Below are positions 23,043-32,602 of a DNA stretch of 64,000 bases, one piece after another. The notes under the pieces were generated by a model. The model saw only the letters and a program-made list of their open reading frames with translations. It was not told the origin of the DNA and searched no databases. The position numbers were made by a program, and so were the translations under genes. The stretch's first letter is position 1; the number at the start of each line of letters is the position of its first letter. This stretch comes from CAG-217 sp963605415 (lineage in GTDB: Bacteria > Bacillota > Clostridia > Oscillospirales > Acutalibacteraceae): NCBI GenBank assembly GCA_963605415.1, contig CAVCUL010000001.1, positions 1-64,000 on the forward strand. Reading direction: 5' to 3'.

Positions 23043-25022
23043 TCATTCCGTCCCGCTGGTCGCCGTAGTGTCCGCACCATCGTTAAAGTTCATCCGCACA
23101 GTTCTGGCTTTGTCGGTCTTGACGGTCTGGCGTTGAGACACCTCGTCCAGTTCCACTTCAATCTCTACCTGGGTGCCGTAAGACACCTGCAGACTGAAGT
23201 TGCGCTGACCACCGTCCAGGCTCTCACTCTTGGTAAATCGAAGCTCTCCGTCCACATAAATATTCAGTGTGCTGTTTTTGCCCGTATTCGGCACTGTCAC
23301 TTGCAACTTTACCGTCTGCGCTGCCGGATCAGTAGATACGACGCCGGTGGACACCACTAATTTTATTGTAGCGGTAGGCTCTGCCGCCTCACCCTGACCG
23401 GGAGTCTGGCTGATCACTGTGTCCTTAGGCAGACTGCTGTCCTCGGTAGAAATCTGTACATTTTCAAACCCGCTTTTTTCCAAAAAGCTGCGGGCGTCGC
23501 TTTGGCTCAGGCCGCGCACATCCGGCACGGTGAGCAAAACCTTCTGGGTGGTGCTGGGGCCGGAACTGATATAAATGGTCACCGTTTGATCAGAAGTCAC
23601 CAAATCCCCGGCCTTGGGGCTGGTGTACACGCACTGCCCTTCCTTTACCGTCTCGCTGGAGATAGTGGTAACGGTGTAGTTGTTCAGTCCCTCAGAGGCC
23701 AGTTCTTTCTTGGCCATATCCTCACTTAAGCCGTAGCAGTTGGGCACCTGAATACCGTCGGGCGACTGCGCCACCACAAGGGTTACCGTGCTGCCCTTCA
23801 TCACCCGCTCACCGGCTGCCGGCTTTTGCTCCAGTACAGTACCCGGGTCTGCGTCCTCGCTCTCCTTGCTTTCCTGTACAAAAGCATAATCGTACTGATT
23901 GGAGCTGACAATGGTGTCATAGGCCTGACCTACAAAGTTCTCCAACTTCACAGACTTAGTATTCAGCGAACCGGTCAGGCCCATCACCAGCAGCACAATG
24001 GCCGCTATAAGCACCAGCATACCGGCAATCACAGCGCCGACGATCTTACCCTTGCGCTTAGGGTCTTCATCTGCCACCGGCTGCTCCGGCTCAGAGTGCA
24101 AATCCGGCTGAAGAGGCTCTGTATGATCCACCGTCTTAATCACATATTTCGTAGGCTCCTCGTCCACAAAATAGGAATAGTCAAAGGTGGTGGCCGGGTT
24201 CTTAATGACCTCCTCCACATCAAAGAGCATTTCCGTTGCGGACTGGTAGCGGTTGGCCGGGTTCTTCTCCATAGCGTGGGCACAGATCTGCTCCACGCCC
24301 CGGGGAATATCCGGGTTAATGTCAATGAGCCGCTTGGCGTCCGCCTGCACCTGCATCAGGGCAACGGACACGGCGCTGTCTGCGTCAAAAGGCACCCGAC
24401 CGGCCAGCATCTCATAGAGCACCACGCCCAGGGAGTAAATATCCGCCCGCTCGTCGGTAAACTCGCCCTTGGCCTGCTCCGGGCTGATATAATGCACGGA
24501 GCCGATGGCGTTCTCCGTTAAAGTCTTGGTCTCGCTGCGGGAGAAACGGGCAATACCAAAGTCCGTCACCTTGATATGGCCGTTGGCCAGCAGCATAATG
24601 TTTTGGGGCTTAATGTCCCGGTGCACGATGCCCTTGTCGTGGGCGTGCTGCAACGCGCGCAAAATCTGCGTGGTAAAGTACAGGGCGTCGTTCCAGGTGA
24701 TGGCCCCCTGCTTTTGTATATATTCCTTTAAGGTAATGCCGTCCACATACTCCATCACAATGTATTGGAGTTTCTCACCGAAGCTCACATCATACACCTT
24801 TACGATATTGGGGTGGGACATAACGGCAATGGCCTTGGACTCATTCTTGAACCGGCGCACAAAGTCATCGTTTTGCAAGAATTCGTCCTTCAGGATCTTC
24901 ACCGCCACAATGCGGTCATCCACATTGTCATAGGCTTTATACACAACGGACATACCGCCTACGCCGATGATCTCCTGCACTTCATATCTGCCGTCTAAGC
25001 GTTTTCCTACATAATTATCCAT
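23043..25022 (-). CDS. prkC: PASTA-domain Ser/Thr protein kinase
   Basis: A 659-residue membrane kinase of the PrkC/Stk1 type. The kinase domain (about 10-275) has GVGGMSVVYKAYD, the ATP lysine AVKILK, HRDIKPQN and DFGIAR. One transmembrane segment lies near residue 335. The outside part carries three PASTA repeats (about 355-560) that bind muropeptides or lipid II, then a beta-rich C-terminal domain. Such kinases link wall state to growth, division and spore germination. Its partner phosphatase lies immediately upstream in the operon. Confidence 0.96.
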   Translation of the reverse strand: MDNYVGKRLDGRYEVQEIIGVGGMSVVYKAYDNVDDRIVAVKILKDEFLQNDDFVRRFKNESKAIAVMSHPNIVKVYDVSFGEKLQYIVMEYVDGITLKEYIQKQGAITWNDALYFTTQILRALQHAHDKGIVHRDIKPQNIMLLANGHIKVTDFGIARFSRSETKTLTENAIGSVHYISPEQAKGEFTDERADIYSLGVVLYEMLAGRVPFDADSAVSVALMQVQADAKRLIDINPDIPRGVEQICAHAMEKNPANRYQSATEMLFDVEEVIKNPATTFDYSYFVDEEPTKYVIKTVDHTEPLQPDLHSEPEQPVADEDPKRKGKIVGAVIAGMLVLIAAIVLLVMGLTGSLNTKSVKLENFVGQAYDTIVSSNQYDYAFVQESKESEDADPGTVLEQKPAAGERVMKGSTVTLVVAQSPDGIQVPNCYGLSEDMAKKELASEGLNNYTVTTISSETVKEGQCVYTSPKAGDLVTSDQTVTIYISSGPSTTQKVLLTVPDVRGLSQSDARSFLEKSGFENVQISTEDSSLPKDTVISQTPGQGEAAEPTATIKLVVSTGVVSTDPAAQTVKLQVTVPNTGKNSTLNIYVDGELRFTKSESLDGGQRNFSLQVSYGTQVEIEVELDEVSQRQTVKTDKARTVRMNFNDGADTTATSGTE

Positions 25023-25040
25023 TATATTCGTTCACTCCGC

Positions 25041-25763
25041 TTAATTGCTGATGGCGACCACGGTAATATTATCACCGCCGCCGTTTTTGTTGGCCTGCTG
25101 TACCAGACGGTCCGCATAGGCATAATACTGACCGTCACTGATGGCGCTGACCATCTCCTCATTGTCCACATAATTGGAAAGACCGTCCGTGCACAGCAGC
25201 AGCACCTGACCGTCACTAAAGTCAATCTGGTCAAAGTCGATTTTAATATCACGATCCACCCCGATGGCACGGGTGATAATATTTTTGTTGGGGTGATGCT
25301 TGGCCTCGTCCGGGGTGATCTTGCCGCTCTCCAGCAAATCCTGCACCATACTATGGTCAGTGGTCACCTGCTGCAAGCTGTCGGCAGAAAAGAGATACGC
25401 CCGGCTGTCTCCGGCGTGGGCAATAAACGCCTGGCCGCCGCGAATGACCGCACACACCACCGTGGTTCCCATACCGTGAAGATCCGCCTTTTCCTGCGCC
25501 AGATCATACACCTCCACATTGGCAGCAGACAGCGCCGACTCCAGCATATTGCAGATGGAGCTGTCCCGCATATTGGGGTGGTAAGACGCATTGATTTTGG
25601 CACTGATTACCTGTACTGCCAGAGAGCTGGCAATATTGCCGCCGGCTGCGCCGCCCATACCGTCGCACACCACGGCAAAGGCCGTGCCGTCCGGCATTTC
25701 GCCCACAAAGTAGGCGTCCTGGTTGGACTCGCGGATCCGCCCCCGGTCGGTTTTAGCAACCAT
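25041..25763 (-). CDS. prpC: PP2C-type protein phosphatase
   Basis: A PPM/PP2C serine/threonine phosphatase that reverses PrkC phosphorylation. Metal-binding motifs are SNQDAYF, VCDGMGGAAGG, AHAGDSRAYLF, LLCTDGLSNYV and GGDNITVV. The ATG at 25763 gives 240 residues; GTG at 25778 and TTG at 25772 are alternative starts, and the GAGGTG sequence fits the TTG best by spacing. It lies between rlmN and prkC, the conserved Firmicute order. Confidence 0.95.
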   Translation of the reverse strand: MVAKTDRGRIRESNQDAYFVGEMPDGTAFAVVCDGMGGAAGGNIASSLAVQVISAKINASYHPNMRDSSICNMLESALSAANVEVYDLAQEKADLHGMGTTVVCAVIRGGQAFIAHAGDSRAYLFSADSLQQVTTDHSMVQDLLESGKITPDEAKHHPNKNIITRAIGVDRDIKIDFDQIDFSDGQVLLLCTDGLSNYVDNEEMVSAISDGQYYAYADRLVQQANKNGGGDNITVVAISN

Positions 25764-25779
25764 GTTCAATCTGATCACC

Positions 25780-26805
25780 TCATTTCTTCAATCTGCGAAG
25801 CTGCCCGCAAGAGGCATTGATATCACAACCTAAAGTTCTTCTTATTGTAGCATTTATTCCCTGTTTTTTCAATATACTTTGAAAGTTTTGAATGTCTTTT
25901 TGACTGGAGCGCACATTGCCCCGCTCCGCCACATCGTTCACCGGGATCAGGTTCACATGGCAAAGCATACCCCGCAGCCGAGCCGCCAGCTCCATAGCGT
26001 GGGCCGGGCGGTCGTTCACATTGTGGATCAAAGTGTATTCAAAGGACACCCGGCGCGAGGTTTTCTCCGCATAAGCGGCCATGGCACGCAGGGTAGCGTC
26101 CATGCCCCACCGGGCGTTCACCGGCATGGTGCGGGAGCGGATCTGGTCATTGGGGGCGTGCAGGGACAAAGTCAGCGTCACCGGCAAGTCCTCGTTCATC
26201 AGATCGTAAATACGGTCCACCAGCCCGCAGGTGGAGATGGTAATGTTCCGCAGGCTGATATTCAGCCCCCGGGGATCGTTGACCGTATGTAAAAAAGCGA
26301 TGGTATTGTCATAATTATCCAGCGGCTCGCCAATGCCCATCATCACAATGTGGGATATGCGGCAGCCCAGATCCTGCTGGGCAGCGTGCACCTGGCTCTC
26401 CATCTCCGCCGGCAGCAAATTCCGCTGGAACCCGGCCAGAGTGGACGCACAAAAGGTGCAGCCCATTTTGCACCCCACCTGACTGGACACGCAAATGGTG
26501 TAGCCGTAGTTATAGTGCATCACCACGGACTCCACATATTCGCCGTCGTTCAGGCGAAACAGGTACTTCACCGTATCGTCCACGGCGGACACATATTTCT
26601 CTTCAATCCGGCAGGTGGGAATGGTGAACTGTCGGTCCAGTTCGCTGCGCAGGTCCTTGGACAGATTGGTCATCTCCCCAAAATCCTGCACGCCTACCTT
26701 ATGCAGCCAGCCGTACACCTGGTCGGTGCGAAAGCGTTTGAGTCCCAGCTCCCCCAGCCGGTCGCACAGCGCCGGGTAAGATAAACTTTTAATGTCCTCT
26801 TTCAT
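25780..26805 (-). CDS. rlmN: 23S rRNA/tRNA adenine C2-methyltransferase
   Basis: A 341-residue radical-SAM enzyme that methylates A2503 of 23S rRNA and A37 of some tRNAs. The cluster motif is CKMGCTFCAS near residue 117, with GIGEPLDNYDN following, and a C-terminal catalytic cysteine in RTLGCDINASCGQL. The start MKEDIKSLSY has TTTGGAGAG upstream and overlaps the rsmB stop as ATGA. The longer upstream frame lies over rsmB. Confidence 0.96.
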   Translation of the reverse strand: MKEDIKSLSYPALCDRLGELGLKRFRTDQVYGWLHKVGVQDFGEMTNLSKDLRSELDRQFTIPTCRIEEKYVSAVDDTVKYLFRLNDGEYVESVVMHYNYGYTICVSSQVGCKMGCTFCASTLAGFQRNLLPAEMESQVHAAQQDLGCRISHIVMMGIGEPLDNYDNTIAFLHTVNDPRGLNISLRNITISTCGLVDRIYDLMNEDLPVTLTLSLHAPNDQIRSRTMPVNARWGMDATLRAMAAYAEKTSRRVSFEYTLIHNVNDRPAHAMELAARLRGMLCHVNLIPVNDVAERGNVRSSQKDIQNFQSILKKQGINATIRRTLGCDINASCGQLRRLKK

Positions 26806-28043
26806 GCCTGTCTCTCCAAAACGGCGTAGTAAAAACCGTCGCTGCCCTGTGCGCACGGAAAGCGGGTGCATTCCGCCGCCAGGGAAAAGGCGCTGTGCCC
26901 CACTAAAAAGGCCGACACCACCTTTTCATTCTCTTTTTTATGGAGGGTGCAGGTGGAGTACACCAGTCGCCCGCCGGGTTTTAAGTAAGTGGCTGCCGTC
27001 TGCAATATGGATAGCTGCAAGGTCGGCAGGTCTTTGATAGTATCTAAATCTTTATAGCGAATTTCCGGCTTGCGGCGGAGAATGCCAAAGCCGGAGCAAG
27101 GCACATCACAAAGAATGGCGTCCGCCGCCGGTAAATCCCGGCTGTGCACGGTAGCGTCCTGCACGCGGGGTTCTATACAGTCCAAGTGCAGCCGCCGGGC
27201 GCCGCTCTCGATCAGCGCCACCCGGTGGGGGTGCAGATCGCAGGCGATCAGTCGGCCGGTATTATTCATCATCTCCGCCAAAGTAAAGGACTTGCCCCCG
27301 GGTGCGGCACACACATCCAGCACAGTTTGGCCCGGACGCACCTGCAAGGCGGCGCAGGCCAGGTAACAGGACAGGTCCTGCACATGAAAATAACCTTTTT
27401 GGAATGCGGCGGCGTGCTCCACATCAAAGCCGTCGTCCACCGCCAACACGCCCTCCGGCAGCACCCGAGCCGCTACGCCCGTCTCTGCCAGCATATCTTG
27501 CAACTGCTCTGCCGTTACAAATAAAGAATTAGGCACCAAAAACAGCGGCGCACGGCCGTTGATATAAGGCAGGAACGCCGCCGTGGCGTCTGCGCCGTAG
27601 GTCTTTTGCCACATAGCCAGCAGGGGCTGGGGCACGGAATAGTGGAGCATGGGCGTATCCGGCAGATCCGGGTCCGCCGCGATCTGCCGCAGTACCGCAT
27701 TGATCATACGGCCGTAATAGCCTTGGCCTACGGTTTTCGCCAGTTCTACCGTTTCGTTCACCGCAGCGGACACCGGCACCTTGTCCATATACAGCGCCTG
27801 GTAGGCGCCCATACGCAGCAGCACCCGCACCTTCGGCTTCAACCGCCCGGTGGTGAATTTGTCCACCAATGCGTCCAGGGTGATCTGCCGCTCCAACACG
27901 CCCCGCACCAAGGCGGTGGCAAAGGCCCGGTCCTGGCCGTTGGCCACAGGCAGGTGTTCCAGAGAAAGGTTGGAATAAGCGCTGTCCTGTTGAATTTTAT
28001 ATAAGGTCTCAAACGCGGCTAAGCGCGGGGATTTAACGGTCAT
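26802..28043 (-). CDS. rsmB: 16S rRNA m5C967 methyltransferase
   Basis: A 413-residue protein with an N-terminal NusB-like RNA-binding domain (about 1-130) and a C-terminal methyltransferase. The SAM site is DVCAAPGGKSFTLAEM near residue 240, catalytic cysteines are in CDVPCSGFGILRRKPE and the final motif is YSTCTLHKKENE. Start MTVKSPRLAAFE is chosen because the upstream frame lies in the preceding gene. It overlaps both neighbours by a few bases. Confidence 0.95.
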   Translation of the reverse strand: MTVKSPRLAAFETLYKIQQDSAYSNLSLEHLPVANGQDRAFATALVRGVLERQITLDALVDKFTTGRLKPKVRVLLRMGAYQALYMDKVPVSAAVNETVELAKTVGQGYYGRMINAVLRQIAADPDLPDTPMLHYSVPQPLLAMWQKTYGADATAAFLPYINGRAPLFLVPNSLFVTAEQLQDMLAETGVAARVLPEGVLAVDDGFDVEHAAAFQKGYFHVQDLSCYLACAALQVRPGQTVLDVCAAPGGKSFTLAEMMNNTGRLIACDLHPHRVALIESGARRLHLDCIEPRVQDATVHSRDLPAADAILCDVPCSGFGILRRKPEIRYKDLDTIKDLPTLQLSILQTAATYLKPGGRLVYSTCTLHKKENEKVVSAFLVGHSAFSLAAECTRFPCAQGSDGFYYAVLERQA

Positions 28044-28728
28044 TGCTTCGTCCTGCCAGGAGCAGCAGTCGCAGCAAAGTAGCCAGTGCAGAGGCCAGCG
28101 CCGCCACATAGGTGAGCGCAGCCGCCGTCAGCACTTTCTTTGCGCCGCGGTACTCCTGTTCGGTTAAAAATTGATGGCTTTCAATGGTCTGCAAGGCCCG
28201 GCGGGAGGCGTTAAACTCCACCGGCAGGGTCAGCAGCTGGAACAGCGCCACCAGCGCATAGAGAATAATGCCCACCATGATCAGCGGCCGCCAGGTGAAT
28301 ACCACGCCCAGCAGCACCAGCGGAATACCCAAAGAGGAGCCAATGCGGGTAGCGGGAATGGCCGCGTTGCGAATTTTCAGCGGCGTGTAGCCCTGGGCGT
28401 GCTGGCAGGCGTGGCCCGCCTCATGACAGGCAACGCCGATGGCCGCCACAGAGGTGGCGTTATACACATCGCCGGACAGGCAAATTTCCTTATTTTTCGG
28501 ATCGTAATAATCGGTAAGCGTGCCGCCGATTTGGCGGATCTGCACATCGGTAATGCCGTTCAGTTGCAGCAGCCGTGCCGCCGCCTGGGCGCCGGTCATA
28601 CCGCACAAGGCGTGCACACTGCTGTACCGGCGAAAAGCCCGCTTCACCTTGATTTGGCAATAAAAAGAAAACAGCAACACCGGAACCATAATGATCCCGG
28701 TCGCATAATAAAGCAGATAGGCGTTCAT
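28033..28728 (-). CDS. YugP-type zinc metallopeptidase
   Basis: A 231-residue membrane protein of the Zn_peptidase_2 (YugP) family. The metal motif is HEAGHACQHAQGY near residue 116 with a membrane segment before and several after. Substrates are not known for most members. It is commonly found between fmt and rsmB in Clostridia, as here. The GHEAGH pattern shows a likely active peptidase rather than a relic. Confidence 0.92.
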   Translation of the reverse strand: MNAYLLYYATGIIMVPVLLFSFYCQIKVKRAFRRYSSVHALCGMTGAQAAARLLQLNGITDVQIRQIGGTLTDYYDPKNKEICLSGDVYNATSVAAIGVACHEAGHACQHAQGYTPLKIRNAAIPATRIGSSLGIPLVLLGVVFTWRPLIMVGIILYALVALFQLLTLPVEFNASRRALQTIESHQFLTEQEYRGAKKVLTAAALTYVAALASALATLLRLLLLAGRSNDR

Positions 28729-28732
28729 AAAC

Positions 28733-29665
28733 TCACGCTCCTAAAACAGTACCTACCGCCACCGGGTGCCCGGCCAAAAAGGCCTTGGCGTCCATGGCTT
28801 TCTTCCCCTGGGGCTGCACGGTCAGCAGTTCCAAACCGCCACCGTCGCCGCAGGCAACGATCAACTTGCCCTTGCTCTCGATCACCGCGCCGGGGATGCT
28901 CCCCTTTTGGTCGCTTAGGCGGGCGGACAGCACCTTGACCGTCTTGCCGCCAATGGTGGTGGTAGCGCAGGGCCAGGAATACAGCCCCCGCACCTGATTA
29001 TGCAGCTGCGCTGCAGGGCGGCTCCAATCCAAGGGGCTCATAGACTTGGAGATCATCTTGGCATAGCCAAAATCCCCTGCCGGTTGGGGCACCGGGTGCA
29101 GATGGTCCAGCTGTGGCAAGATCTCTGCCAGCGCCTGTGCGCCTAGGGCAGACAGCCGGTCAAACAGCATTTCCGCCGTTTCCTCCGGGTCAATGGGCGT
29201 TTTCTTCACCAGTAGCATATCGCCGGTGTCCAGTCCCGCGTCCATTTGCATAACCGTCACGCCGGTCTCCGTCTCACCGTCTAAGATCGCCCACTGAATG
29301 GGCGCCGCGCCCCGGTATTTGGGCAACAGGGAGGCGTGCACATTGATACAGCCGTAGCGGGGCAGTTCCAGAACCGCCCGGGGCAAAATGCGCCCGTAGG
29401 CCACCACCACGATCAAGTCCGGCGCCAGCGCCTTTAACTGCTCCAAAGTGGCCGGGTCTTTCATCTTCTCCGGCTGAAAAACAGGCACACCGTGCGCCGC
29501 AGCCAGCACCTTTACCGGCGGCGGGGTCAGCACCATTTTGCGCCCCTGGGGCTTATCCGGCTGGGTAAACACGCCAACCACGCTGTGGGGGCTGTCCAGC
29601 AGGGTTTGCAGGCACGGCACGGCAAAATCCGGCGTGCCCATAAATACAATACGCAGCGTTTGCAT
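28733..29665 (-). CDS. fmt: Methionyl-tRNA formyltransferase
   Basis: A 310-residue enzyme that formylates initiator Met-tRNA using 10-formyltetrahydrofolate. The N-terminal Rossmann domain begins RIVFMGTPDFAVP; the folate and catalytic region is NVHASLLPKYRGAAPIQWAI, and the C-terminal tRNA-binding domain follows from about residue 205. It pairs with def, one base upstream, which later removes the formyl group. Confidence 0.97.
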   Translation of the reverse strand: MQTLRIVFMGTPDFAVPCLQTLLDSPHSVVGVFTQPDKPQGRKMVLTPPPVKVLAAAHGVPVFQPEKMKDPATLEQLKALAPDLIVVVAYGRILPRAVLELPRYGCINVHASLLPKYRGAAPIQWAILDGETETGVTVMQMDAGLDTGDMLLVKKTPIDPEETAEMLFDRLSALGAQALAEILPQLDHLHPVPQPAGDFGYAKMISKSMSPLDWSRPAAQLHNQVRGLYSWPCATTTIGGKTVKVLSARLSDQKGSIPGAVIESKGKLIVACGDGGGLELLTVQPQGKKAMDAKAFLAGHPVAVGTVLGA

Positions 29666-29666
29666 C

Positions 29667-30122
29667 TTAGTCCTTCTTTACAGTTTTGTCCATACGGTCG
29701 ATAAAGAGCACACCGTCCAGGTGATCGATCTCATGGCAGAATGCCCGGGCCTTCAAGTCCTCGCCGGTATAAACATGCCATTTGCCCGCACGGTCCTGGC
29801 CCTTCACCTGCACCTTTTGGGGGCGGCGCACCGTCTCGTACCGACCGGGCAGGGACAGGCAGCCCTCCTGGCCGCACTGCTCGCCCTCGGTCTTTACGAT
29901 CTCCGGGTTGATCAGTTCTACCGGGCCGTCGCCGCAATCGATCACCACAATGCGCTTGAGAATGCCCACCTGCACTGCAGCCAGGCCCACCCCGTTGTCC
30001 TTATACATGGTCTCAAACATATCCTCCACCAAGGTGGCGATACGCTGGTCAAACACTTCCACCGTGCGACTCTTTTTTCTTAAGATCGGGTCGCCGTATT
30101 TTACTACATTCCGTAATGCCAT
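29667..30122 (-). CDS. def: Peptide deformylase
   Basis: A 151-residue metalloenzyme removing the N-formyl group from new proteins. The three motifs are GVGLAAVQVG, EGCLSLPG (normally EGCLS, with metal Cys) and HEIDHLDGVLF. The length and motif spacing fit the short type-1/3 forms. It lies between priA and fmt, the standard order. Confidence 0.96.
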   Translation of the reverse strand: MALRNVVKYGDPILRKKSRTVEVFDQRIATLVEDMFETMYKDNGVGLAAVQVGILKRIVVIDCGDGPVELINPEIVKTEGEQCGQEGCLSLPGRYETVRRPQKVQVKGQDRAGKWHVYTGEDLKARAFCHEIDHLDGVLFIDRMDKTVKKD

Positions 30123-30130
30123 TTTCTCTC

Positions 30131-32368
30131 CTAACCCAGATCAATGGGGTTCAAATCTATGGAAATCTGCACCTTTCGCAGCTCTTTCATTTTAACAGTC
30201 GCTTTTAACACCTGCATGAGCAAATTGCGAACAGATTTTGAATTTTTACACTTAATTGCCAGCCGATACCGATAGGTATTGCTGATTTTAGATATTCTTG
30301 CCGGCGAGGGACCAAGCACGATCAGCTTTTGCTGCTGCGCATTGTTCTCCTGCACCAGTGTTTCAAAAAAGGCCTTGGCCGTCAGTGCCGCCGCGTTCTC
30401 GTCCTCGCTGACAAAGAACACGCCGTAAATATCACAAAACGGCGGATAGGTCAAAATGCGCCGCAGGGCGTACTCCGTCTCAAAAAAAGCCGGATAGTCC
30501 TGCCGAGCCGCCAGGTCAATCACCGGATTGCAGGGATCAATGGTCTGGATCACTGCCGTGCCGGTAGCGTCCCGCCGACCGCTGCGCCCTACCACCTGGG
30601 TGATCAGGTCAAAGGCCCGCTCGTGGCTCAGGTAGTTCTCATCATACAGCGCATTGTCCGCATTCACCACGCCCACCAGTGTCACATCGTCAAAATCCAG
30701 CCCCTTGGCTACCATTTGGGTGCCAACCAAAATGTCATATTCGTGGGCCGCAAAGGCGTCAAACAGCTTTTGGTGGCTGAATTTGCCTGCGGTGGTGTCT
30801 GCGTCCATACGCAAGATCCGCGCCGCCGGAAACAGCGCTTGCAACTCGTCCTCGATCCGCTGGGTGCCGTACCCGCTGTACCGTACCGCGTGGCTGCCGC
30901 ATTCCGGACAAATATTGTCCAGGGGCTTGGAGTAGCCGCAGTAGTGGCACATCAGCCGGTTGGAATAGCTGTGATAGGTCAGCGAAATGGAGCAGTTGGG
31001 GCAGGTGATCACATGGCCGCAATCGTTGCAGGCAATGAATGTGTTGTACCCCCGCCGGTTCATCAGCAGAATGGTCTGCTTGCCCGCGTCCAAATTGGCC
31101 TGGATCTGCCCTTGCAGGGTGCGGCTCAGGGGCGAACGGTGCCCGGCATGCAGCTCCTCCTTCATATCTACAGCACACACATGCGGCAACGCAGCATTGC
31201 CAAATCTGTGCTCCAGGGTGCAAAGGGTATATTTCCCCGCCTTGGCTGCCGCATAGCTTTCGATACTGGGGGTTGCTGACGCCATGACAAACAGCGCGCC
31301 GCGCTCCCCTGCCCGATAGCGGGCAATGTCCCGGGCGTGGTAACGAGGGGTGCGCTCATTTTTATAAGTCAACTCCTGTTCCTCGTCCATAATAACCAGT
31401 CCCAGGTTGTGCAGTGGCGCAAACACAGCGCTGCGAGTGCCCAGCACAATCTTGGCCTCGCCCCGGTCAGCACGACGGTATTCGTCGTTGCGCTCGCCTA
31501 CGGACAGGCCGCTGTGCAGCACAGCCACCTGCTGACCGTACCGCTGATGGAACAGTCCCAGCACCTGCGGGGTCAAACCGATCTCCGGCACCAGCACAAT
31601 GGTATCTTTCCCCTGCTGCAATGCCCGGTCGATCAGGCGCATATACACCTGGGTTTTGCCGCTGCCGGTAACGCCGTACAGCAGCGCGCTGCCGCCGTCG
31701 CCGTCCAGCATAGCAGACAGGGTATCGTACGCCCTTTGCTGCTCGGCAGACAGCTCGATCTCCGCCGCCTTGGGAGCAGCAGGCAGATGGGCATAGGGAT
31801 TTCTGTATTTTTCTTTTTTGAAAAAGCGCAGCACGCCGCACTTTCCCATATTTTTCAGTACACTGTCGCCCACGCCGCAAAGGGTTTTGATCTCCTCCAC
31901 GGTGGCACTGCCGATGTCCAGCAGCAGATCGGCAACGGACTGCTGCTTTGGCGTTAAGCGGGGCAGCTCCTCGCTGCGGCTGACAGTTAGCTCCGCCATA
32001 CGCACACCGGCCACGCCGATCTTGCCAAACCCACGGGGCAGCATTTGCAGCAGACACTCGTAGGTGGTGCAAAAATAGCGGCTTTTCATCCACCGAGCCA
32101 GGCGAATTTGGCTCTCGTCCAGTACGGTACCGAAGTCGCACACTCGGGCAATGTCTTTCAGCGCAGGATTGATCCCTGCAAACACCTGCAGCACAATCCC
32201 CTGACGCAGTCGGTTGCCGCTGCCAAAAGGCACCTCCACCGCCACGCCCGGGCGTACTTTGTCCGCCAACGCAGCGGGCACCGCATAGTCGTAGTCGCTG
32301 TCTAAATTAAAGAAAGTGCGCTCCACCGCCACCGTAGCAATGGGGCAGTTCTCTGTCTTGGCGCCCAC
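30131..32368 (-). CDS. priA: Primosomal protein N' (replication restart helicase)
   Basis: A 745-residue superfamily-2 helicase that reloads the replisome at stalled forks. An N-terminal DNA-binding domain is followed by GVTGSGKTQVY (Walker A, near residue 236), a DEEQ Walker B, and a zinc-binding insert with four CxxC pairs between CNDCGHVITCPNC and CPECGSH. Helicase motifs continue with ILVGTQMVAKGLDFDDV and QVVGRSGR. DEEQ in place of DEEH appears usual in Clostridia. Confidence 0.97.
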   Translation of the reverse strand: MGAKTENCPIATVAVERTFFNLDSDYDYAVPAALADKVRPGVAVEVPFGSGNRLRQGIVLQVFAGINPALKDIARVCDFGTVLDESQIRLARWMKSRYFCTTYECLLQMLPRGFGKIGVAGVRMAELTVSRSEELPRLTPKQQSVADLLLDIGSATVEEIKTLCGVGDSVLKNMGKCGVLRFFKKEKYRNPYAHLPAAPKAAEIELSAEQQRAYDTLSAMLDGDGGSALLYGVTGSGKTQVYMRLIDRALQQGKDTIVLVPEIGLTPQVLGLFHQRYGQQVAVLHSGLSVGERNDEYRRADRGEAKIVLGTRSAVFAPLHNLGLVIMDEEQELTYKNERTPRYHARDIARYRAGERGALFVMASATPSIESYAAAKAGKYTLCTLEHRFGNAALPHVCAVDMKEELHAGHRSPLSRTLQGQIQANLDAGKQTILLMNRRGYNTFIACNDCGHVITCPNCSISLTYHSYSNRLMCHYCGYSKPLDNICPECGSHAVRYSGYGTQRIEDELQALFPAARILRMDADTTAGKFSHQKLFDAFAAHEYDILVGTQMVAKGLDFDDVTLVGVVNADNALYDENYLSHERAFDLITQVVGRSGRRDATGTAVIQTIDPCNPVIDLAARQDYPAFFETEYALRRILTYPPFCDIYGVFFVSEDENAAALTAKAFFETLVQENNAQQQKLIVLGPSPARISKISNTYRYRLAIKCKNSKSVRNLLMQVLKATVKMKELRKVQISIDLNPIDLG

Positions 32369-32370
32369 GG

Positions 32371-32580
32371 TTATTTCTTTTTCAACTCGTCCGGCTCCTC
32401 AATCACATACTTGCCGGCATTGATGTCGTCAATCGCCAGAGACACCGTCTTTACATCCAGGTGCTCCTCAGCGGCAATGGCCTCGTCCTGAATTTCACGG
32501 GCACGCTTGGCGGTGCCCACCACCAGGCTGTAACGGCTGTTTACATTCTTGAGCATTTCTTTCAAATCGGGATTAAACAT
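32371..32580 (-). CDS. rpoZ: RNA polymerase omega subunit
   Basis: A 69-residue protein with the omega fold: NVNSRYSLVVGTAKRAREIQ near residue 12, followed by KTVSLAIDDINAGKYVI. Omega helps fold and stabilise the beta-prime subunit. It lies two bases before priA and after gmk. The coaBC gene that often separates rpoZ and priA in Firmicutes is missing. Confidence 0.95.
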   Translation of the reverse strand: MFNPDLKEMLKNVNSRYSLVVGTAKRAREIQDEAIAAEEHLDVKTVSLAIDDINAGKYVIEEPDELKKK

Positions 32581-32602
32581 AGCTTTCTACCTCCAGTAGC
32601 AG

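Noticed and set aside
30131..32368. PriA Walker B reading DEEQ instead of DEEH as a broken motif
   Set aside because: This variant appears usual among Clostridia and all other helicase motifs are intact.
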